Source of the DNA: DATBLY01 sp963705545
GTDB lineage: Bacteria; Actinomycetota; UBA4738; HRBIN12
Reading direction: 5' to 3'
Assembly (NCBI GenBank): GCA_963705545.1
Contig: CAVPJX010000001.1
Coordinates: forward strand, 1,488,001-1,552,000
Length of the DNA: 64,000 nt
The translations under genes and the position numbers were made by a program. Below, piece after piece: positions 8,227 through 17,207 of this stretch. Position 1 is the first letter of the stretch; each line of letters starts with the position of its first letter. Under the pieces are notes generated by a model that searched no databases, had not been told where the DNA came from, and saw nothing but the letters and a program-made list of their open reading frames with translations.

Positions 8227-9432
8227 TCAGCGCCGCCGCGTGGGCTTGCGCAGGCTCGAGCGCCGGCCCCCCTTCGAACCGCTGAACACGACGCGCGGCG
8301 GGGCGACCTTCATGCCCTCCTGTTCGAACTCCTCGTGCAGGTCGAGGCGAGCGGCCATCCGGCTGACGTCGCCCTGCTGGTCGGGGGTCACGAACGTGAT
8401 GCTCGTTCCCGTCCTGCCGGCGCGCGCGGTGCGGCCGACGCGATGGACGTATCCCTTGTCCTCGAGCGGCGGGTCGTAGTTCACGACGAGGGTGATGTCG
8501 TCGAGGTCGAGCCCGCGCGCCGCGACGTCGGTGGCGATCAGGACCCCGACGTGCTTCTCCTCGAAGCGCTTGAGCGCGCGCTCGCGCGCCTGCTGGGTCA
8601 TGTCGCCGTGCATCGTGACCGTCGGCACGCCCTGGGCGCGGAGCTGTCGAGCCAGTGAGTCCACCGCGCGCTTCGTGTTCACGAACACGAGCGTCAGCCC
8701 CGGTTCGGCCCCGACGAGTTGGACGAGCGTCGTGAGCTTGTCGTGCGTCGCGACGGGGACGAACCGGTGATCGGCCTCCTCGACCGTCTTCCCCTCGGTC
8801 TCGATCTCGTGACGGACCGGGTCGCGCGTGTAGACGTCCGCGATGCGGCCCACGGCGCCGTCGAGCGTCGCCGAGAAGAACATCGTCTGCCGATCCTTCG
8901 GCAGGAGGCGGACGAGGCGATCGACCTGCGGCTGGAACCCCATGTCGAGCATCCGGTCGGCCTCGTCCAGGACGAGGATCCGGACGCCGTCCAGGCGCAC
9001 GAGCTTCCGATCGGCGAGGTCCTGCAGGCGACCGGGCGTGGCGATCAGGACGTGCGCGTCGCCGACGCCCTTGGACTGCTCGCGGACGTGGGTTCCGCCG
9101 TAGACGACCTTGGCCTTCAGGTGCTTGGCGCGCGCGATGTCGTCGAGATCGTCCTTCACCTGCTGGGCGAGCTCGCGGGTGGGGACGAGGATCAGGGCAG
9201 CCGGCCTGTGTTCCTCGTCGGGTCGCAGCTGCTCCACGATCGGGATCGCGAACCCCAGCGTCTTGCCTGACCCGGTCTTCGACTTCGCCAGGGTGTCCCG
9301 GCCCGAGGTCGCGTCCTGGATCACCATCACTTGGATCGGGAACGGTCGCTCGATCCCCCGCGCCGCGAGCGTCCGGATCACCGGCTCGGAGACGCCGAGC
9401 TCCTGGAAGGACGGTATGGCGGGATCGGACAT
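8227..9432 (-). CDS. DEAD-box ATP-dependent RNA helicase
   Basis: A 401-residue RNA helicase. Motifs in order: Q motif (FQELG ... PFPIQ), Walker A KSKTGSGKT, PTRELAQQ, TPGRL, the DEAD box LVLDEADRMLD, SAT in FFSATL, then in the second RecA domain ATDVAARGLD and HRVGRTARAGRTG. The C-terminal tail is short and basic (KGGRRSSLRKPTRRR), typical of RhlE-type helicases that remodel RNA in ribosome assembly or mRNA decay. The start chosen is the ATG at 9432 (MSDPAIPSFQELG), because a TACGCT box lies 9 nt upstream; the ATG at 9459 is less likely. It is convergent with the lipoprotein gene, with a 6-nt gap. Confidence 0.9.
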   Translation of the reverse strand: MSDPAIPSFQELGVSEPVIRTLAARGIERPFPIQVMVIQDATSGRDTLAKSKTGSGKTLGFAIPIVEQLRPDEEHRPAALILVPTRELAQQVKDDLDDIARAKHLKAKVVYGGTHVREQSKGVGDAHVLIATPGRLQDLADRKLVRLDGVRILVLDEADRMLDMGFQPQVDRLVRLLPKDRQTMFFSATLDGAVGRIADVYTRDPVRHEIETEGKTVEEADHRFVPVATHDKLTTLVQLVGAEPGLTLVFVNTKRAVDSLARQLRAQGVPTVTMHGDMTQQARERALKRFEEKHVGVLIATDVAARGLDLDDITLVVNYDPPLEDKGYVHRVGRTARAGRTGTSITFVTPDQQGDVSRMAARLDLHEEFEQEGMKVAPPRVVFSGSKGGRRSSLRKPTRRR

Positions 9433-9441
9433 GCGACTCCG

Positions 9442-9447
9442 AGCGTA
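9442..9447 (-). promoter_or_regulatory. -10 box of a probable leaderless promoter (DEAD-box helicase)
   Basis: TACGCT on the minus strand, 9 nt upstream of the ATG at 9432. No Shine-Dalgarno sequence is present. The box lies inside the frame of the longer possible start. Confidence 0.4.
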
Positions 9448-9518
9448 CACGCCCGGCATGACGTAGGAGGTCCGCGGGTAGGCTGGATGCGACGTACGCG
9501 ACGGATCTCGGGGGGACC

Positions 9519-11357
9519 ATGGACGATCGCCTCACGGCCTGGCGAGACCTGGCGAGCCAGCTCGCCGTCGACAGCATCCGAGCGACCACGACGGCCGGCT
9601 CCGGACATCCGACCTCCTCGATGTCGGCCGCCGATCTCGTCGCCGTGCTCTTCGCCGATCACCTGCGGATGGATCTCACCGACCCGAAGGGGATCGGGAA
9701 CGACCGCTTCGTGATGTCGAAGGGGCACGCGGCGCCACTGTTGTACGCGGCCCTCAAGGCGATCGGCGCCATCTCGGACGACGAGCTCCGTTCCCTCCGG
9801 CGGTTCGGATCGCCCATCCAGGGGCACCCCGCGCCCGCCCCCGAGCTCCCCTGGGTGGACGTCGCCACGGGATCGCTCGGGCAGGGCCTTGCGATCGGGG
9901 TCGGGATGGCCTTCGCGCAGCGGCTCGACGGCTCGGCCGGACGGGTGTGGATCCTGCTCGGCGACTCCGAGATGGCCGAGGGGTCCGTCTGGGAGGCGAT
10001 GGAGGCCGCGGCGTTCCACGAGGTCCGGGACCTGGTGGCGATCCTGGACCTGAACCGGCTCGGTCAGCGTGGGCCGACGATGCACGGGTGGAAGGCGGAC
10101 GTCTTCCGCGACCGCGCGATCGCCTTCGGGTGGCACGCGCTCGAGATCGACGGCCACGACGTCGCCGCGATCGATGAGGCGTACCGGGAGGCCGAGGCGA
10201 CGGATCGCCCCACCTTGGTGATCGCCCGCACCGAGAAGGGGCACGGGGTGTCGTTCCTCGCCGACCAGGAGGGCTGGCACGGCAAGGCGCTCTCTGCGGA
10301 GCAAGCGGAGGCCGCGATCGCCGAGCTCGGTGGGCCCCGGTCGATCACGATCACACCGCCCAAGCCGGAACCGTGGGTCCCGCTCGGACCCGTCCGGATC
10401 GAGGCCGGAACGCCGCCGGTGTACGAGGCGCCGGTCGCCACGCGCAAGGCGTTCGGGGACGCGCTCGCCTGGCTCGCCGAACATCGTGCCGACGTCGTCG
10501 TGCTCGACGGCGAGGTCGGCAACTCCACGTACACCGAGGAGGCGCAGGCCGTCGCGCCGGAGCGCTTCTTCCAGATGTACATCGCGGAGCAGGCGATGAT
10601 CGGGGCGCAGGTCGGCCTCCAGGCATTGGGCAAGACGGCGTGGAGCGCGACGTTCGGCGCCTTCCTGACCCGCGCCGCGGACATGATCCGGATGGCCGCC
10701 GTCTCGCGGGCGGACCTCCGTCTGTGCGGATCGCACGCCGGGGTCTCGATCGGCGAAGACGGCCCGTCGCAGATGGCCGTCGAGGACCTCGCGTTGATGC
10801 GGGCGCTCAACGGCTCGACCGTCCTGTACCCGGGCGACGGGCACGCGACCGTCGCGCTCGTCCACACCATGAGCGACCTACCGGGGATCTCCTACCTGCG
10901 GACCACCCGCGAGGCGACGCCGATCCTGTACGGCTCGGACGAGCCGTTCCCGGTGGGGGGCAGCAAGACGTTGCGGTCCGGACCCGAGGACCGCGTCACG
11001 CTGATCGGGGCCGGTGTGACGCTCCACGCATGCATCGCGGCGGCCGAGCGCCTAGCCGCCGACGGCGTTGCGGCACGCGTGATCGACGCCTATTCGATCA
11101 AGCCGATCGACGCCGTCACCGTGCGTCGCGCCGCCGACGAGACCGGCCTGGTCGTCGTCGTCGAGGATCACCGCGTCGAGGGGGGCCTCGGCGACGCCGT
11201 CCTGGACGCGCTCGCCGCCACCGGCCCCCTGAGTGGTCGCGTCATCAAGCTCGGTGTCACGCAGATGCCGGGGTCGGGCACACCCGAGGAGCTCCGCGCA
11301 TGGGCCGGCATCGACACGGACGCGATCGTGGAGCGCGTCGGCCGGGCGCTCAGCTGA
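9519..11357 (+). CDS. tkt: Transketolase
   Basis: A 612-residue thiamine-diphosphate transketolase of the shorter (about 620-residue) type, resembling animal enzymes and joined archaeal-type subunits rather than the 660-residue E. coli type. It moves two-carbon ketol units in the pentose phosphate pathway. The ThDP/Mg motif begins with GD at 148-149 (LLGDSEMAEGS) and continues to the asparagine in LDLNRLG. SGHPTSSMSAADL near residue 29 and the histidine in MSKGHAAPL are substrate-site hallmarks. The C-terminal half contains IAEQAMIGAQVGLQALG and LCGSHAGVSIGEDGPSQMA. A run of G residues (ggggggacc) serves as the ribosome-binding site before the ATG. It converges on the GGDEF-EAL gene with 3 nt between stops. 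Confidence 0.92.
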   Translation: MDDRLTAWRDLASQLAVDSIRATTTAGSGHPTSSMSAADLVAVLFADHLRMDLTDPKGIGNDRFVMSKGHAAPLLYAALKAIGAISDDELRSLRRFGSPIQGHPAPAPELPWVDVATGSLGQGLAIGVGMAFAQRLDGSAGRVWILLGDSEMAEGSVWEAMEAAAFHEVRDLVAILDLNRLGQRGPTMHGWKADVFRDRAIAFGWHALEIDGHDVAAIDEAYREAEATDRPTLVIARTEKGHGVSFLADQEGWHGKALSAEQAEAAIAELGGPRSITITPPKPEPWVPLGPVRIEAGTPPVYEAPVATRKAFGDALAWLAEHRADVVVLDGEVGNSTYTEEAQAVAPERFFQMYIAEQAMIGAQVGLQALGKTAWSATFGAFLTRAADMIRMAAVSRADLRLCGSHAGVSIGEDGPSQMAVEDLALMRALNGSTVLYPGDGHATVALVHTMSDLPGISYLRTTREATPILYGSDEPFPVGGSKTLRSGPEDRVTLIGAGVTLHACIAAAERLAADGVAARVIDAYSIKPIDAVTVRRAADETGLVVVVEDHRVEGGLGDAVLDALAATGPLSGRVIKLGVTQMPGSGTPEELRAWAGIDTDAIVERVGRALS

Positions 11358-11360
11358 GGT

Positions 11361-13643
11361 TCAGGCGCTCGCCGCCGGGATCAACGGAACGCCCCCGAGG
11401 GCGTACGCGATGATCTCCTCCGGCGGGACGGGGCGGCTGAAGAGGAACCCCTGACCCAGGACGCACCCGTGCTCCACCAGGAACCCGAGCTCACCCTCGG
11501 TCTCGATCCCCTCCGCGAGCGTGGTCATGCCCAGGCCGCGGCCCAGCTCGATGAACGCCGACACGATGCTCGCGGCCTGCTCGTCCTTGTCGACCCCTGA
11601 GACGAACGACCGATCGATCTTCAGGATCTCGACCGGCACCTCACGCAGGCGGGAGAGCGAGGAGTAGCCCGTGCCGAAGTCGTCGATCGCGATCTTCAAC
11701 CCGCCGTGGTGCAGGTCCCACAGGATCTCCTGCGCCCGGTCCGGATCCATCATCGCGGAGGTCTCCGTGATCTCGACGACGACCTTCGCGGGCTCGAGGC
11801 CGCCGCCGCGGATCCGCTCCAGGATCCGCTGGGCCAGGTCGGGCTGCCAGAACTGCCGGGGTGACAGGTTGAAGCCCATCTCGAGGTCGATGCCGAGCTC
11901 GCGCCAGACCCCGGCCTGGTAGATCAGCTCCTTCACGACCCAGTCCCCGATCGACTCGATCAGGCCCAGCTCCTCGGCGAGGGGGATGAAGTCTCCAGGC
12001 GCCACCATCGAGCCGTCGGGCTCGATCCAGCGGATCAAGGCCTCGACCCCCAGCATCCCGCCGGTCGCGAGCTCCACGACGGGCTGGTAGTGCAGGGTCC
12101 AGCGCTGAGACTCCACGGCCTTGCGCAACCGGGTGACCAGCTTGAGCCTCGCGCTCGGGTCGACCGTCCCGGGCACCGAGATCACGTGGCCACCCGGACC
12201 GGCCTTCTTGCTCTCGTACATCGCGGCCTCCGCGTTGCGCACGAGGGCACCGGCGTCGTCGGCGTCATGCGGGTAGAGGCTGATCCCCATGCTGGCCGAC
12301 GCGTAGAGCTCCGTGCCGCCGACCTCGAACGCGGTCGAGAGGGCCTCGTGGATCCGCTGCACCACGGATTCGACCCGGATCATCGCGGCATCCATGTCCC
12401 CGGTTCCCTCGCGCTCGAGGTCCGCGAGCAGCAACAGGAACTGATCGCCGCCACGACGCGCCACCAGGTCGGTCTCCCGCGTCGCTTCGCGCAGGCGGTC
12501 GGCGACCTCGCGCAGCACGGCGTCGCCGTTCGCATGCCCGAGGCTATCGTTGACCAACCTGAAGTCGTCCAGGTCGAGGACGATCACGGCGACGGCCCCG
12601 TCATGGCGATTGGCGCGAGCCATCGAGAGCTCGAGCAGCTCCTCGAACATCGAACGGCTCGGGAGCCCGGTCAGCTCGTCGTGGTATTGCAGGAAGGCCA
12701 CCGTCTCGTCGCCGCGCTTGCGGTCGCTGACGTCGATCATCACGCCGTGCGAGTAGCGGGCGATCCCCTGCTCGTCGCGCACGATCGCGGCCTCGTCGTG
12801 CACCCATACGATCCGTCCGTCCTTCGCGAAGAGCCGGTAGTCGAGGGTGAACGGCTCCCCGGTCTCGTTGTGTCGCGAGTTCTCCGCGATCGCGCGCTCG
12901 CGGTCATCGGGATGCAGGATCTTGGGCCACAGGTCCGGATCCGCCAGCCACTCCTGCACCGTGTAGCCCAGGACGCGCTCGACCTGAGGGCTGATGAACA
13001 GCGTGGGCGCGGAATCCTGAAGGGCGTCCACGTAGGTGATCGCCGGGATGTTCTCCACGATGGAGCGGTACTGGTGCGCGGTGAAGCGACGATCCTCCGC
13101 ATCGCGCTGGCGCTCCACGGCCGCCCCCATCGCCAGCGCCACCGCGCGGAGCGCGTCCACCTCGGGAACCGACCAGGTCCGGGCATCGTGCGTGTCGTCG
13201 AAGCCGAGGAACCCCCACCACTCGTCGCCCACCGTGACGGGCACGGCCAGCACGGCGTGGACGCCCTCGCCACCGAGGACCCGACGCTCGGGGTCGGGCA
13301 GCTCCTCGAGCCCTCCCGCGACGATCCGCCCGGCGCCAAGGAGCTCGATCCACCGAGCGAAGTCGGGAGCGTAGGGGTGCAGGTGGCTGCCGGGGGTGCG
13401 GAAGATCGCTCCGACGCCCTCACCGAGCCACTCGAAGCGCAGGTCCATCCACAGCCGGCCGTCCGGTCCCCGGACGTTCTGGAAGGCATAGGCGCGATCG
13501 GTGCCGAGCGCCAGGCCGAGGCGCGACAGCACCTCGACCATCTGGTCCTGCCAGGCCTCGTCGCGGAGGAAGCGTCCCGTCGCGAACGCCACCGCTTCGA
13601 GGACGGCCTCACCGCGCGCGGCCGGATCCCCCATACCCAGCAC
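11361..13643 (-). CDS. GAF-PAS-GGDEF-EAL protein, probable cyclic-di-GMP phosphodiesterase
   Basis: A 760-residue soluble signalling protein with no membrane segments. Order: GAF-like domain (about 1-190), PAS (about 205-330), GGDEF (about 335-500) and EAL (about 515-755). The GGDEF site reads GGDQF (398-402), so the fourth acidic residue is replaced by Gln and cyclase activity is doubtful. The EAL site is intact: E534-A535-L536 in GVEALIRW, NLSPRQF, EITETSAM, DDFGTGYSSL and the late AEGIET. By family knowledge this predicts a phosphodiesterase whose degenerate GGDEF domain may sense GTP. The GAF and PAS ligands are unknown. It stands alone, between tkt and a divergent small gene. Confidence 0.88.
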   Translation of the reverse strand: MLGMGDPAARGEAVLEAVAFATGRFLRDEAWQDQMVEVLSRLGLALGTDRAYAFQNVRGPDGRLWMDLRFEWLGEGVGAIFRTPGSHLHPYAPDFARWIELLGAGRIVAGGLEELPDPERRVLGGEGVHAVLAVPVTVGDEWWGFLGFDDTHDARTWSVPEVDALRAVALAMGAAVERQRDAEDRRFTAHQYRSIVENIPAITYVDALQDSAPTLFISPQVERVLGYTVQEWLADPDLWPKILHPDDRERAIAENSRHNETGEPFTLDYRLFAKDGRIVWVHDEAAIVRDEQGIARYSHGVMIDVSDRKRGDETVAFLQYHDELTGLPSRSMFEELLELSMARANRHDGAVAVIVLDLDDFRLVNDSLGHANGDAVLREVADRLREATRETDLVARRGGDQFLLLLADLEREGTGDMDAAMIRVESVVQRIHEALSTAFEVGGTELYASASMGISLYPHDADDAGALVRNAEAAMYESKKAGPGGHVISVPGTVDPSARLKLVTRLRKAVESQRWTLHYQPVVELATGGMLGVEALIRWIEPDGSMVAPGDFIPLAEELGLIESIGDWVVKELIYQAGVWRELGIDLEMGFNLSPRQFWQPDLAQRILERIRGGGLEPAKVVVEITETSAMMDPDRAQEILWDLHHGGLKIAIDDFGTGYSSLSRLREVPVEILKIDRSFVSGVDKDEQAASIVSAFIELGRGLGMTTLAEGIETEGELGFLVEHGCVLGQGFLFSRPVPPEEIIAYALGGVPLIPAASA

Positions 13644-13691
13644 CTATCGGCCAGGCCCGCAGCAAGCTGAAGAGGCAGGGTTGCGTTCCGG

Positions 13692-13720
13692 CGCGACCCT
13701 GGACCTAAGGTTGGGTCGCG
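13692..13720. promoter_or_regulatory. Inverted repeat in the divergent promoter region
   Basis: Arms CGCGACCC (13692-13699) and GGGTCGCG (13713-13720) enclose 13 nt that themselves contain ACCT-A-AGGT. The site lies between the GGDEF-EAL start and the small basic gene. It could be an operator or a chance hairpin. Confidence 0.3.
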
Positions 13721-13743
13721 ACCGCCCGGGGAGCGCCGCCTGC

Positions 13744-13749
13744 TACCCT
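13744..13749 (+). promoter_or_regulatory. -10 box of a probable leaderless promoter (small basic protein)
   Basis: TACCCT lies 9 nt before the ATG at 13759, with no purine-rich ribosome-binding site between. Confidence 0.4.
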
Positions 13750-13758
13750 TCCTCGGCC

Positions 13759-14040
13759 ATGAGCGACTATCGAGAGGTGCTGCACGAGCGGCTCTACGTC
13801 CGTGTCCCGGGCGGCGACAAGCTCCGCAAGACCGCGGATGCTCGTCTGAAGCACCTGCTCGCGAACGGTTGGCGCGAGACCGACCGCCAACAGCTCCCCG
13901 ATCACCTCATGGTCCGGTTCGAGCGCACGGGACACGCTCCGATGAAGGCGCGCCTGCCGAAGGCGGCCCCGGAGATCCGCATCGAGCGGCGGCCCCGTCG
14001 CGACGGTGGTCCCGGTGGCGGGCCACGCGGCCGTCGATAG
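13759..14040 (+). CDS. Small basic protein, uncharacterised
   Basis: A 93-residue protein that I cannot assign. The first 60 residues look folded (HERLYVRVPGGDKLRK, then LLANGWRETDR), and the tail is strongly basic and glycine-rich (RRPRRDGGPGGGPRGRR), as in small nucleic-acid-binding proteins. The ATG at 13759 is preferred because a TACCCT box stands 9 nt upstream; the open frame extends further back into non-coding-looking sequence. It lies between the divergent GGDEF-EAL gene and the radical SAM gene 141 bp downstream. Confidence 0.6.
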   Translation: MSDYREVLHERLYVRVPGGDKLRKTADARLKHLLANGWRETDRQQLPDHLMVRFERTGHAPMKARLPKAAPEIRIERRPRRDGGPGGGPRGRR

Positions 14041-14181
14041 TCCTCCCAGCCGGATATCCTCCGGTCACGTCTCTGGATGCCGGATGGATCGCGGGTATGC
14101 TTTGCTGACTCCGGCGAACCTCCGGCCCGCGGTGAAGCGGATCCCCGGCCTCGCCGATACCTGAACCCTGGAGGTGACCGC

Positions 14182-15603
14182 GTGAGCGCCGTGGACATGC
14201 AGACCCCGGCCGGCCGGATCCGGCCCGGACATCGCGATCCGCACGCCCACGCGGCGGAGCAGCCGTTCCGCTACCCGCTCGAGCGCGAGTACGTCGAGCC
14301 CGACTGGACCCGCCTCCCCGGCTACCGAGACATCACACCGGAGCAGTGGCGATCGGCCCAGTGGCAGCGCGCTCACACGGTGAAGAACCTGAAGGAGCTC
14401 AAGGCGGCCTTCGGCGACCACCTCGATGACGACCTGCTCGCCGACATCGAGCGCGACCAGCAGGAGCGCGCCACGATGTCGATGCTGCTCCCGCCCCAGA
14501 TGATCAACACGATGGAGGAGGGTGACCTCCGCTACGACCGGGTCCGCCGCTACATGGCGCCCGCGTTCTCCGATCGACAGCCCGAGTGGGCCTCGCACCC
14601 GATGGCGTCCCGCGACTCCCTGCACGAGGCCGACATGTGGGCGGTCGAGGGGCTCACCCACCGCTACCCCACGAAGGTGCTCGCCGAGCTGATCCCAACG
14701 TGCCCGCAGTACTGCGGCCACTGCACGCGCATGGACCTCGTCGGGAACGACACGCTGCAGGTCCTCAAGTACAAGTTCGAGATCAAGCAGAACGAGCGCT
14801 GGGACCTCATGCTCGACTACCTCCGCCGCACCCCTTCGGTTCGCGACGTCGTGGTCTCTGGCGGCGACATGGCGAACGTCCCGATCAAGCGCCTCGTCGA
14901 CTTCGTCCGCCAGCTCGTCGCGATCGAGAACATCCGCGACATCCGGATCGCGACGAAGGGCCTGATGGGTCTCCCGCAGCACTTCCTGCAGGACGACGTC
15001 CGCGCCGGGTTCGAGGCGATGGCGGATGCCGCCCGCTCACGAGGGGTCGACATCGCGCTGCACACCCACGTGAACTGCGCCCAGCAGATCACGCCGCTGG
15101 TGGGCGAGGCGGCACGGATGGTCCTGGACGCCGGGTTCCGCGACGTCCGCAACCAAGGGGTGCTGCTGCGGGGCGTCAACACGAAGCCGAACGACCTGCT
15201 CGAGCTCTGCTTCATGCTGCTCGACCACGCGAAGATCCTGCCCTACTACTTCTATCTCTGCGACATGATCCCGAACGCCGAGCACTGGCGGACGTCCGTC
15301 GCGGAGGCGCAGGACCTCCAGTACACCCTCCTCGGCTACATGCCCGGGTTCGCGACACCGCGCGTCGTGTGCGATGTGCCGTTCGTGGGCAAGCGATGGG
15401 TCCACATGCTCGCCGACTACGACCGGGTCCGCGGCATCTCGTACTGGACGAAGAACTACCGGACCGGTATCGAGTTCGACGACCCGGAGGCGTTGACCCG
15501 GACCCATCCGTACTACGACCCGATCTACACGCTGCCCGAGGAGGGTCAGGCGTGGTGGCGCGAGCAGATCGCGAAGGGCGAGCTCCACTCGGAGACCGCG
15601 TGA
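14182..15603 (+). CDS. KamA-family radical SAM protein (lysine 2,3-aminomutase-like)
   Basis: A 473-residue member of the lysine-2,3-aminomutase family. The radical SAM cysteines are C174, C178 and C181 in CPQYCGHC, followed by TRMDLVGND. The family segments LTHRYPTKVL and VVSGGDMANV (the GGE-like SAM loop) are present. Family enzymes move an alpha-amino group to the beta carbon using SAM, the [4Fe-4S] cluster and PLP. The CTRR that usually follows the cluster in KamA is CTRM here, so the substrate may not be lysine. The GTG start at 14182 is fixed by a good ggaggtga ribosome-binding site 5-8 nt upstream. The nitrilase-family gene begins 5 nt after this stop, so the two are probably cotranscribed. 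Confidence 0.85.
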   Translation: MSAVDMQTPAGRIRPGHRDPHAHAAEQPFRYPLEREYVEPDWTRLPGYRDITPEQWRSAQWQRAHTVKNLKELKAAFGDHLDDDLLADIERDQQERATMSMLLPPQMINTMEEGDLRYDRVRRYMAPAFSDRQPEWASHPMASRDSLHEADMWAVEGLTHRYPTKVLAELIPTCPQYCGHCTRMDLVGNDTLQVLKYKFEIKQNERWDLMLDYLRRTPSVRDVVVSGGDMANVPIKRLVDFVRQLVAIENIRDIRIATKGLMGLPQHFLQDDVRAGFEAMADAARSRGVDIALHTHVNCAQQITPLVGEAARMVLDAGFRDVRNQGVLLRGVNTKPNDLLELCFMLLDHAKILPYYFYLCDMIPNAEHWRTSVAEAQDLQYTLLGYMPGFATPRVVCDVPFVGKRWVHMLADYDRVRGISYWTKNYRTGIEFDDPEALTRTHPYYDPIYTLPEEGQAWWREQIAKGELHSETA

Positions 15604-15607
15604 GGCG

Positions 15608-16468
15608 ATGACGCGGCTCCTGCACGTCGTCGGCGTCCAGGCGGCTCCGGTGACCGCCGACCCGGAGGGCTCGCTCGACAAGCTGGAGCACCTGGTTCGC
15701 ATGCTCGATGCGAGCTTCCCGAAGGCGCGGCTGTACCTGTTCCCCGAGCTGTTCCTCACCGGGAGCCACCCCTTCCACCGTTCGTCACCCGTCGAGCTCG
15801 TGACGCACCGGATCCCCGGGCCCCTCACCGACCGCCTCGGCGAGATCGCCGCTCGATCGAAGCGATGGCTCCAGCCCGGCTCGATCTACGAACGAGCCGG
15901 GGGCCGGACGTACAACACCGCCCTGCTCTTCGCGCCGAACGGCGAGCTCGTGCTCCGCTACCGGAAGCTGTTCCCGTGGATGCCGTTCGAGACGTCGACG
16001 CCCGGGAGCGAACCCCCGGGCGTGACGAGCATCCCTCGCGTCGGAACGATCGGCATGATGATCTGCTACGACGGGTGGTTCCCGGAGGTCGCGCGCGGCC
16101 TCGCGCTCGCCGGCGCGGAGGCGATCATCGCGCCGACGATGACGTCGACGCCCGACCGTGAGGAGGAGCTGGTCTTGTCCCGGGCGAACGCGATCGTGAA
16201 CCAATGCTACGTCCTCAACGTCAACGCCGCCCTCACGGTCGGTGGCGGGCGCAGCATCGGCGTCGATCCCGAGGGTCGCGTCCTCTTCGAGGGCGGGAGC
16301 GGCGAGGAACTCTTCCCGGAGGTCCTGGATCTCGACCGGGTGCGAACCGTCCGTGAGCGTGGGACGCGCGGGTTGAACCGGATGCTCCGTCAGCTCACCG
16401 AGGACGCCCCGGCCGCGGCCTTCCGGCACTACCGCGAGCTGTCGCGGCCTCGGCGCCGGACCTCGTAG
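15608..16468 (+). CDS. Carbon-nitrogen hydrolase (nitrilase superfamily)
   Basis: A 286-residue amidase-type member of the nitrilase superfamily. The catalytic triad is visible: E47 in LFPELFL, K120 in YRKLFPW, and C153 in MMICYDGWFPE. The CYD-W-FPE context resembles amidases and carbamoylases that cut linear C-N bonds rather than true nitrilases. It follows the KamA-like gene after 4 nt, which suggests that it acts on an amide or N-carbamoyl derivative in the same pathway; the substrate is not predictable. The last 40 bp overlap the convergent membrane protein gene. Confidence 0.85.
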   Translation: MTRLLHVVGVQAAPVTADPEGSLDKLEHLVRMLDASFPKARLYLFPELFLTGSHPFHRSSPVELVTHRIPGPLTDRLGEIAARSKRWLQPGSIYERAGGRTYNTALLFAPNGELVLRYRKLFPWMPFETSTPGSEPPGVTSIPRVGTIGMMICYDGWFPEVARGLALAGAEAIIAPTMTSTPDREEELVLSRANAIVNQCYVLNVNAALTVGGGRSIGVDPEGRVLFEGGSGEELFPEVLDLDRVRTVRERGTRGLNRMLRQLTEDAPAAAFRHYRELSRPRRRTS

Positions 16469-17205
16469 GCGGCGACCCACGCCGCCCCCAGCAGCGTCAA
16501 CGTCGCGATGACGGCGAAGACCGCGCGGCCCGAGGGCCCCACGGGCCCATCGCTCGGCGGCGACGTCGCGGCGGCCGGGGAGGGCACGGGCGAGAGACTC
16601 ATCGTCGGCGTCGGCGTCGGCGTCGCCACAGACTGGCGCGAGGGTGCCACCATCGGTAGGTGAGGTCGGGCCGAACCCAAGACGTCGCACCGGTGTTCGT
16701 CGCGGACGACGGCCGTCCAACGCAGATCCTGGATCGGCACGCCCTCGAGGTCGAGGTCGCGCGTGATCTGCCGACCGGGGACCTGGATCGTGAGCCGGCG
16801 GCCGTCCACCGTGCCTCCGAGGAAGACGTTCTGGGCGCGCTCCGGGAGGAGCAGGATCAGGACGCCCTGCTGCGGGACAGCGTCGTATCGGACGATCCGG
16901 TTCAGGTCCCGGTAGTAGGCGACGTCGACGACCGAGACCGTGGGATCGCGGATCAGGATGTCCACGCGGAAGGGACGCCCGTCTCGGTCGGGGGCCGTGA
17001 GGGGCCCCGCGAACCGAAGATCCCACCGGGCGGACGTGCCGTCTTCGACGATCGAGCCGGTACCCTCGATCAGGTCCGGGGGTTCGCCGGGACCGAGGGC
17101 GGACGGTCGACACGGCGCGACGTCGCCCGGCGCATCGGCCGCCGCCATCAGCAGCGGAGCCAGCGACAGGATCGCGAGGACGGAGCGGGGCCGGAGGCCG
17201 CGCAT
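16429..17205 (-). CDS. Secreted, C-terminally anchored protein, unknown function
   Basis: A 258-residue protein with a signal peptide (MRGLRPRSVLAILSLAPLLMAAADA). The extracytoplasmic region has two cysteines (APCRPS and HRCDVL) that could pair. A Thr/Pro/Ser-rich stalk (TPTPTPTMSLSPVPSP) leads to one transmembrane helix near residues 225-245 and a basic tail (RRRGRDSSR), so it is a type I-like anchored surface protein. No family is recognised. It starts 2 nt after the phosphoesterase stop and is likely translated from the same mRNA. Its 3' end overlaps the nitrilase gene on the opposite strand by 40 nt. Confidence 0.7.
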   Translation of the reverse strand: MRGLRPRSVLAILSLAPLLMAAADAPGDVAPCRPSALGPGEPPDLIEGTGSIVEDGTSARWDLRFAGPLTAPDRDGRPFRVDILIRDPTVSVVDVAYYRDLNRIVRYDAVPQQGVLILLLPERAQNVFLGGTVDGRRLTIQVPGRQITRDLDLEGVPIQDLRWTAVVRDEHRCDVLGSARPHLPMVAPSRQSVATPTPTPTMSLSPVPSPAAATSPPSDGPVGPSGRAVFAVIATLTLLGAAWVAAYEVRRRGRDSSR

Positions 17206-17207
17206 CG

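Noticed and set aside
12090..13670. A 526-codon frame antisense to the GGDEF-EAL gene
   Set aside because: The opposite strand encodes a complete, motif-rich four-domain protein.
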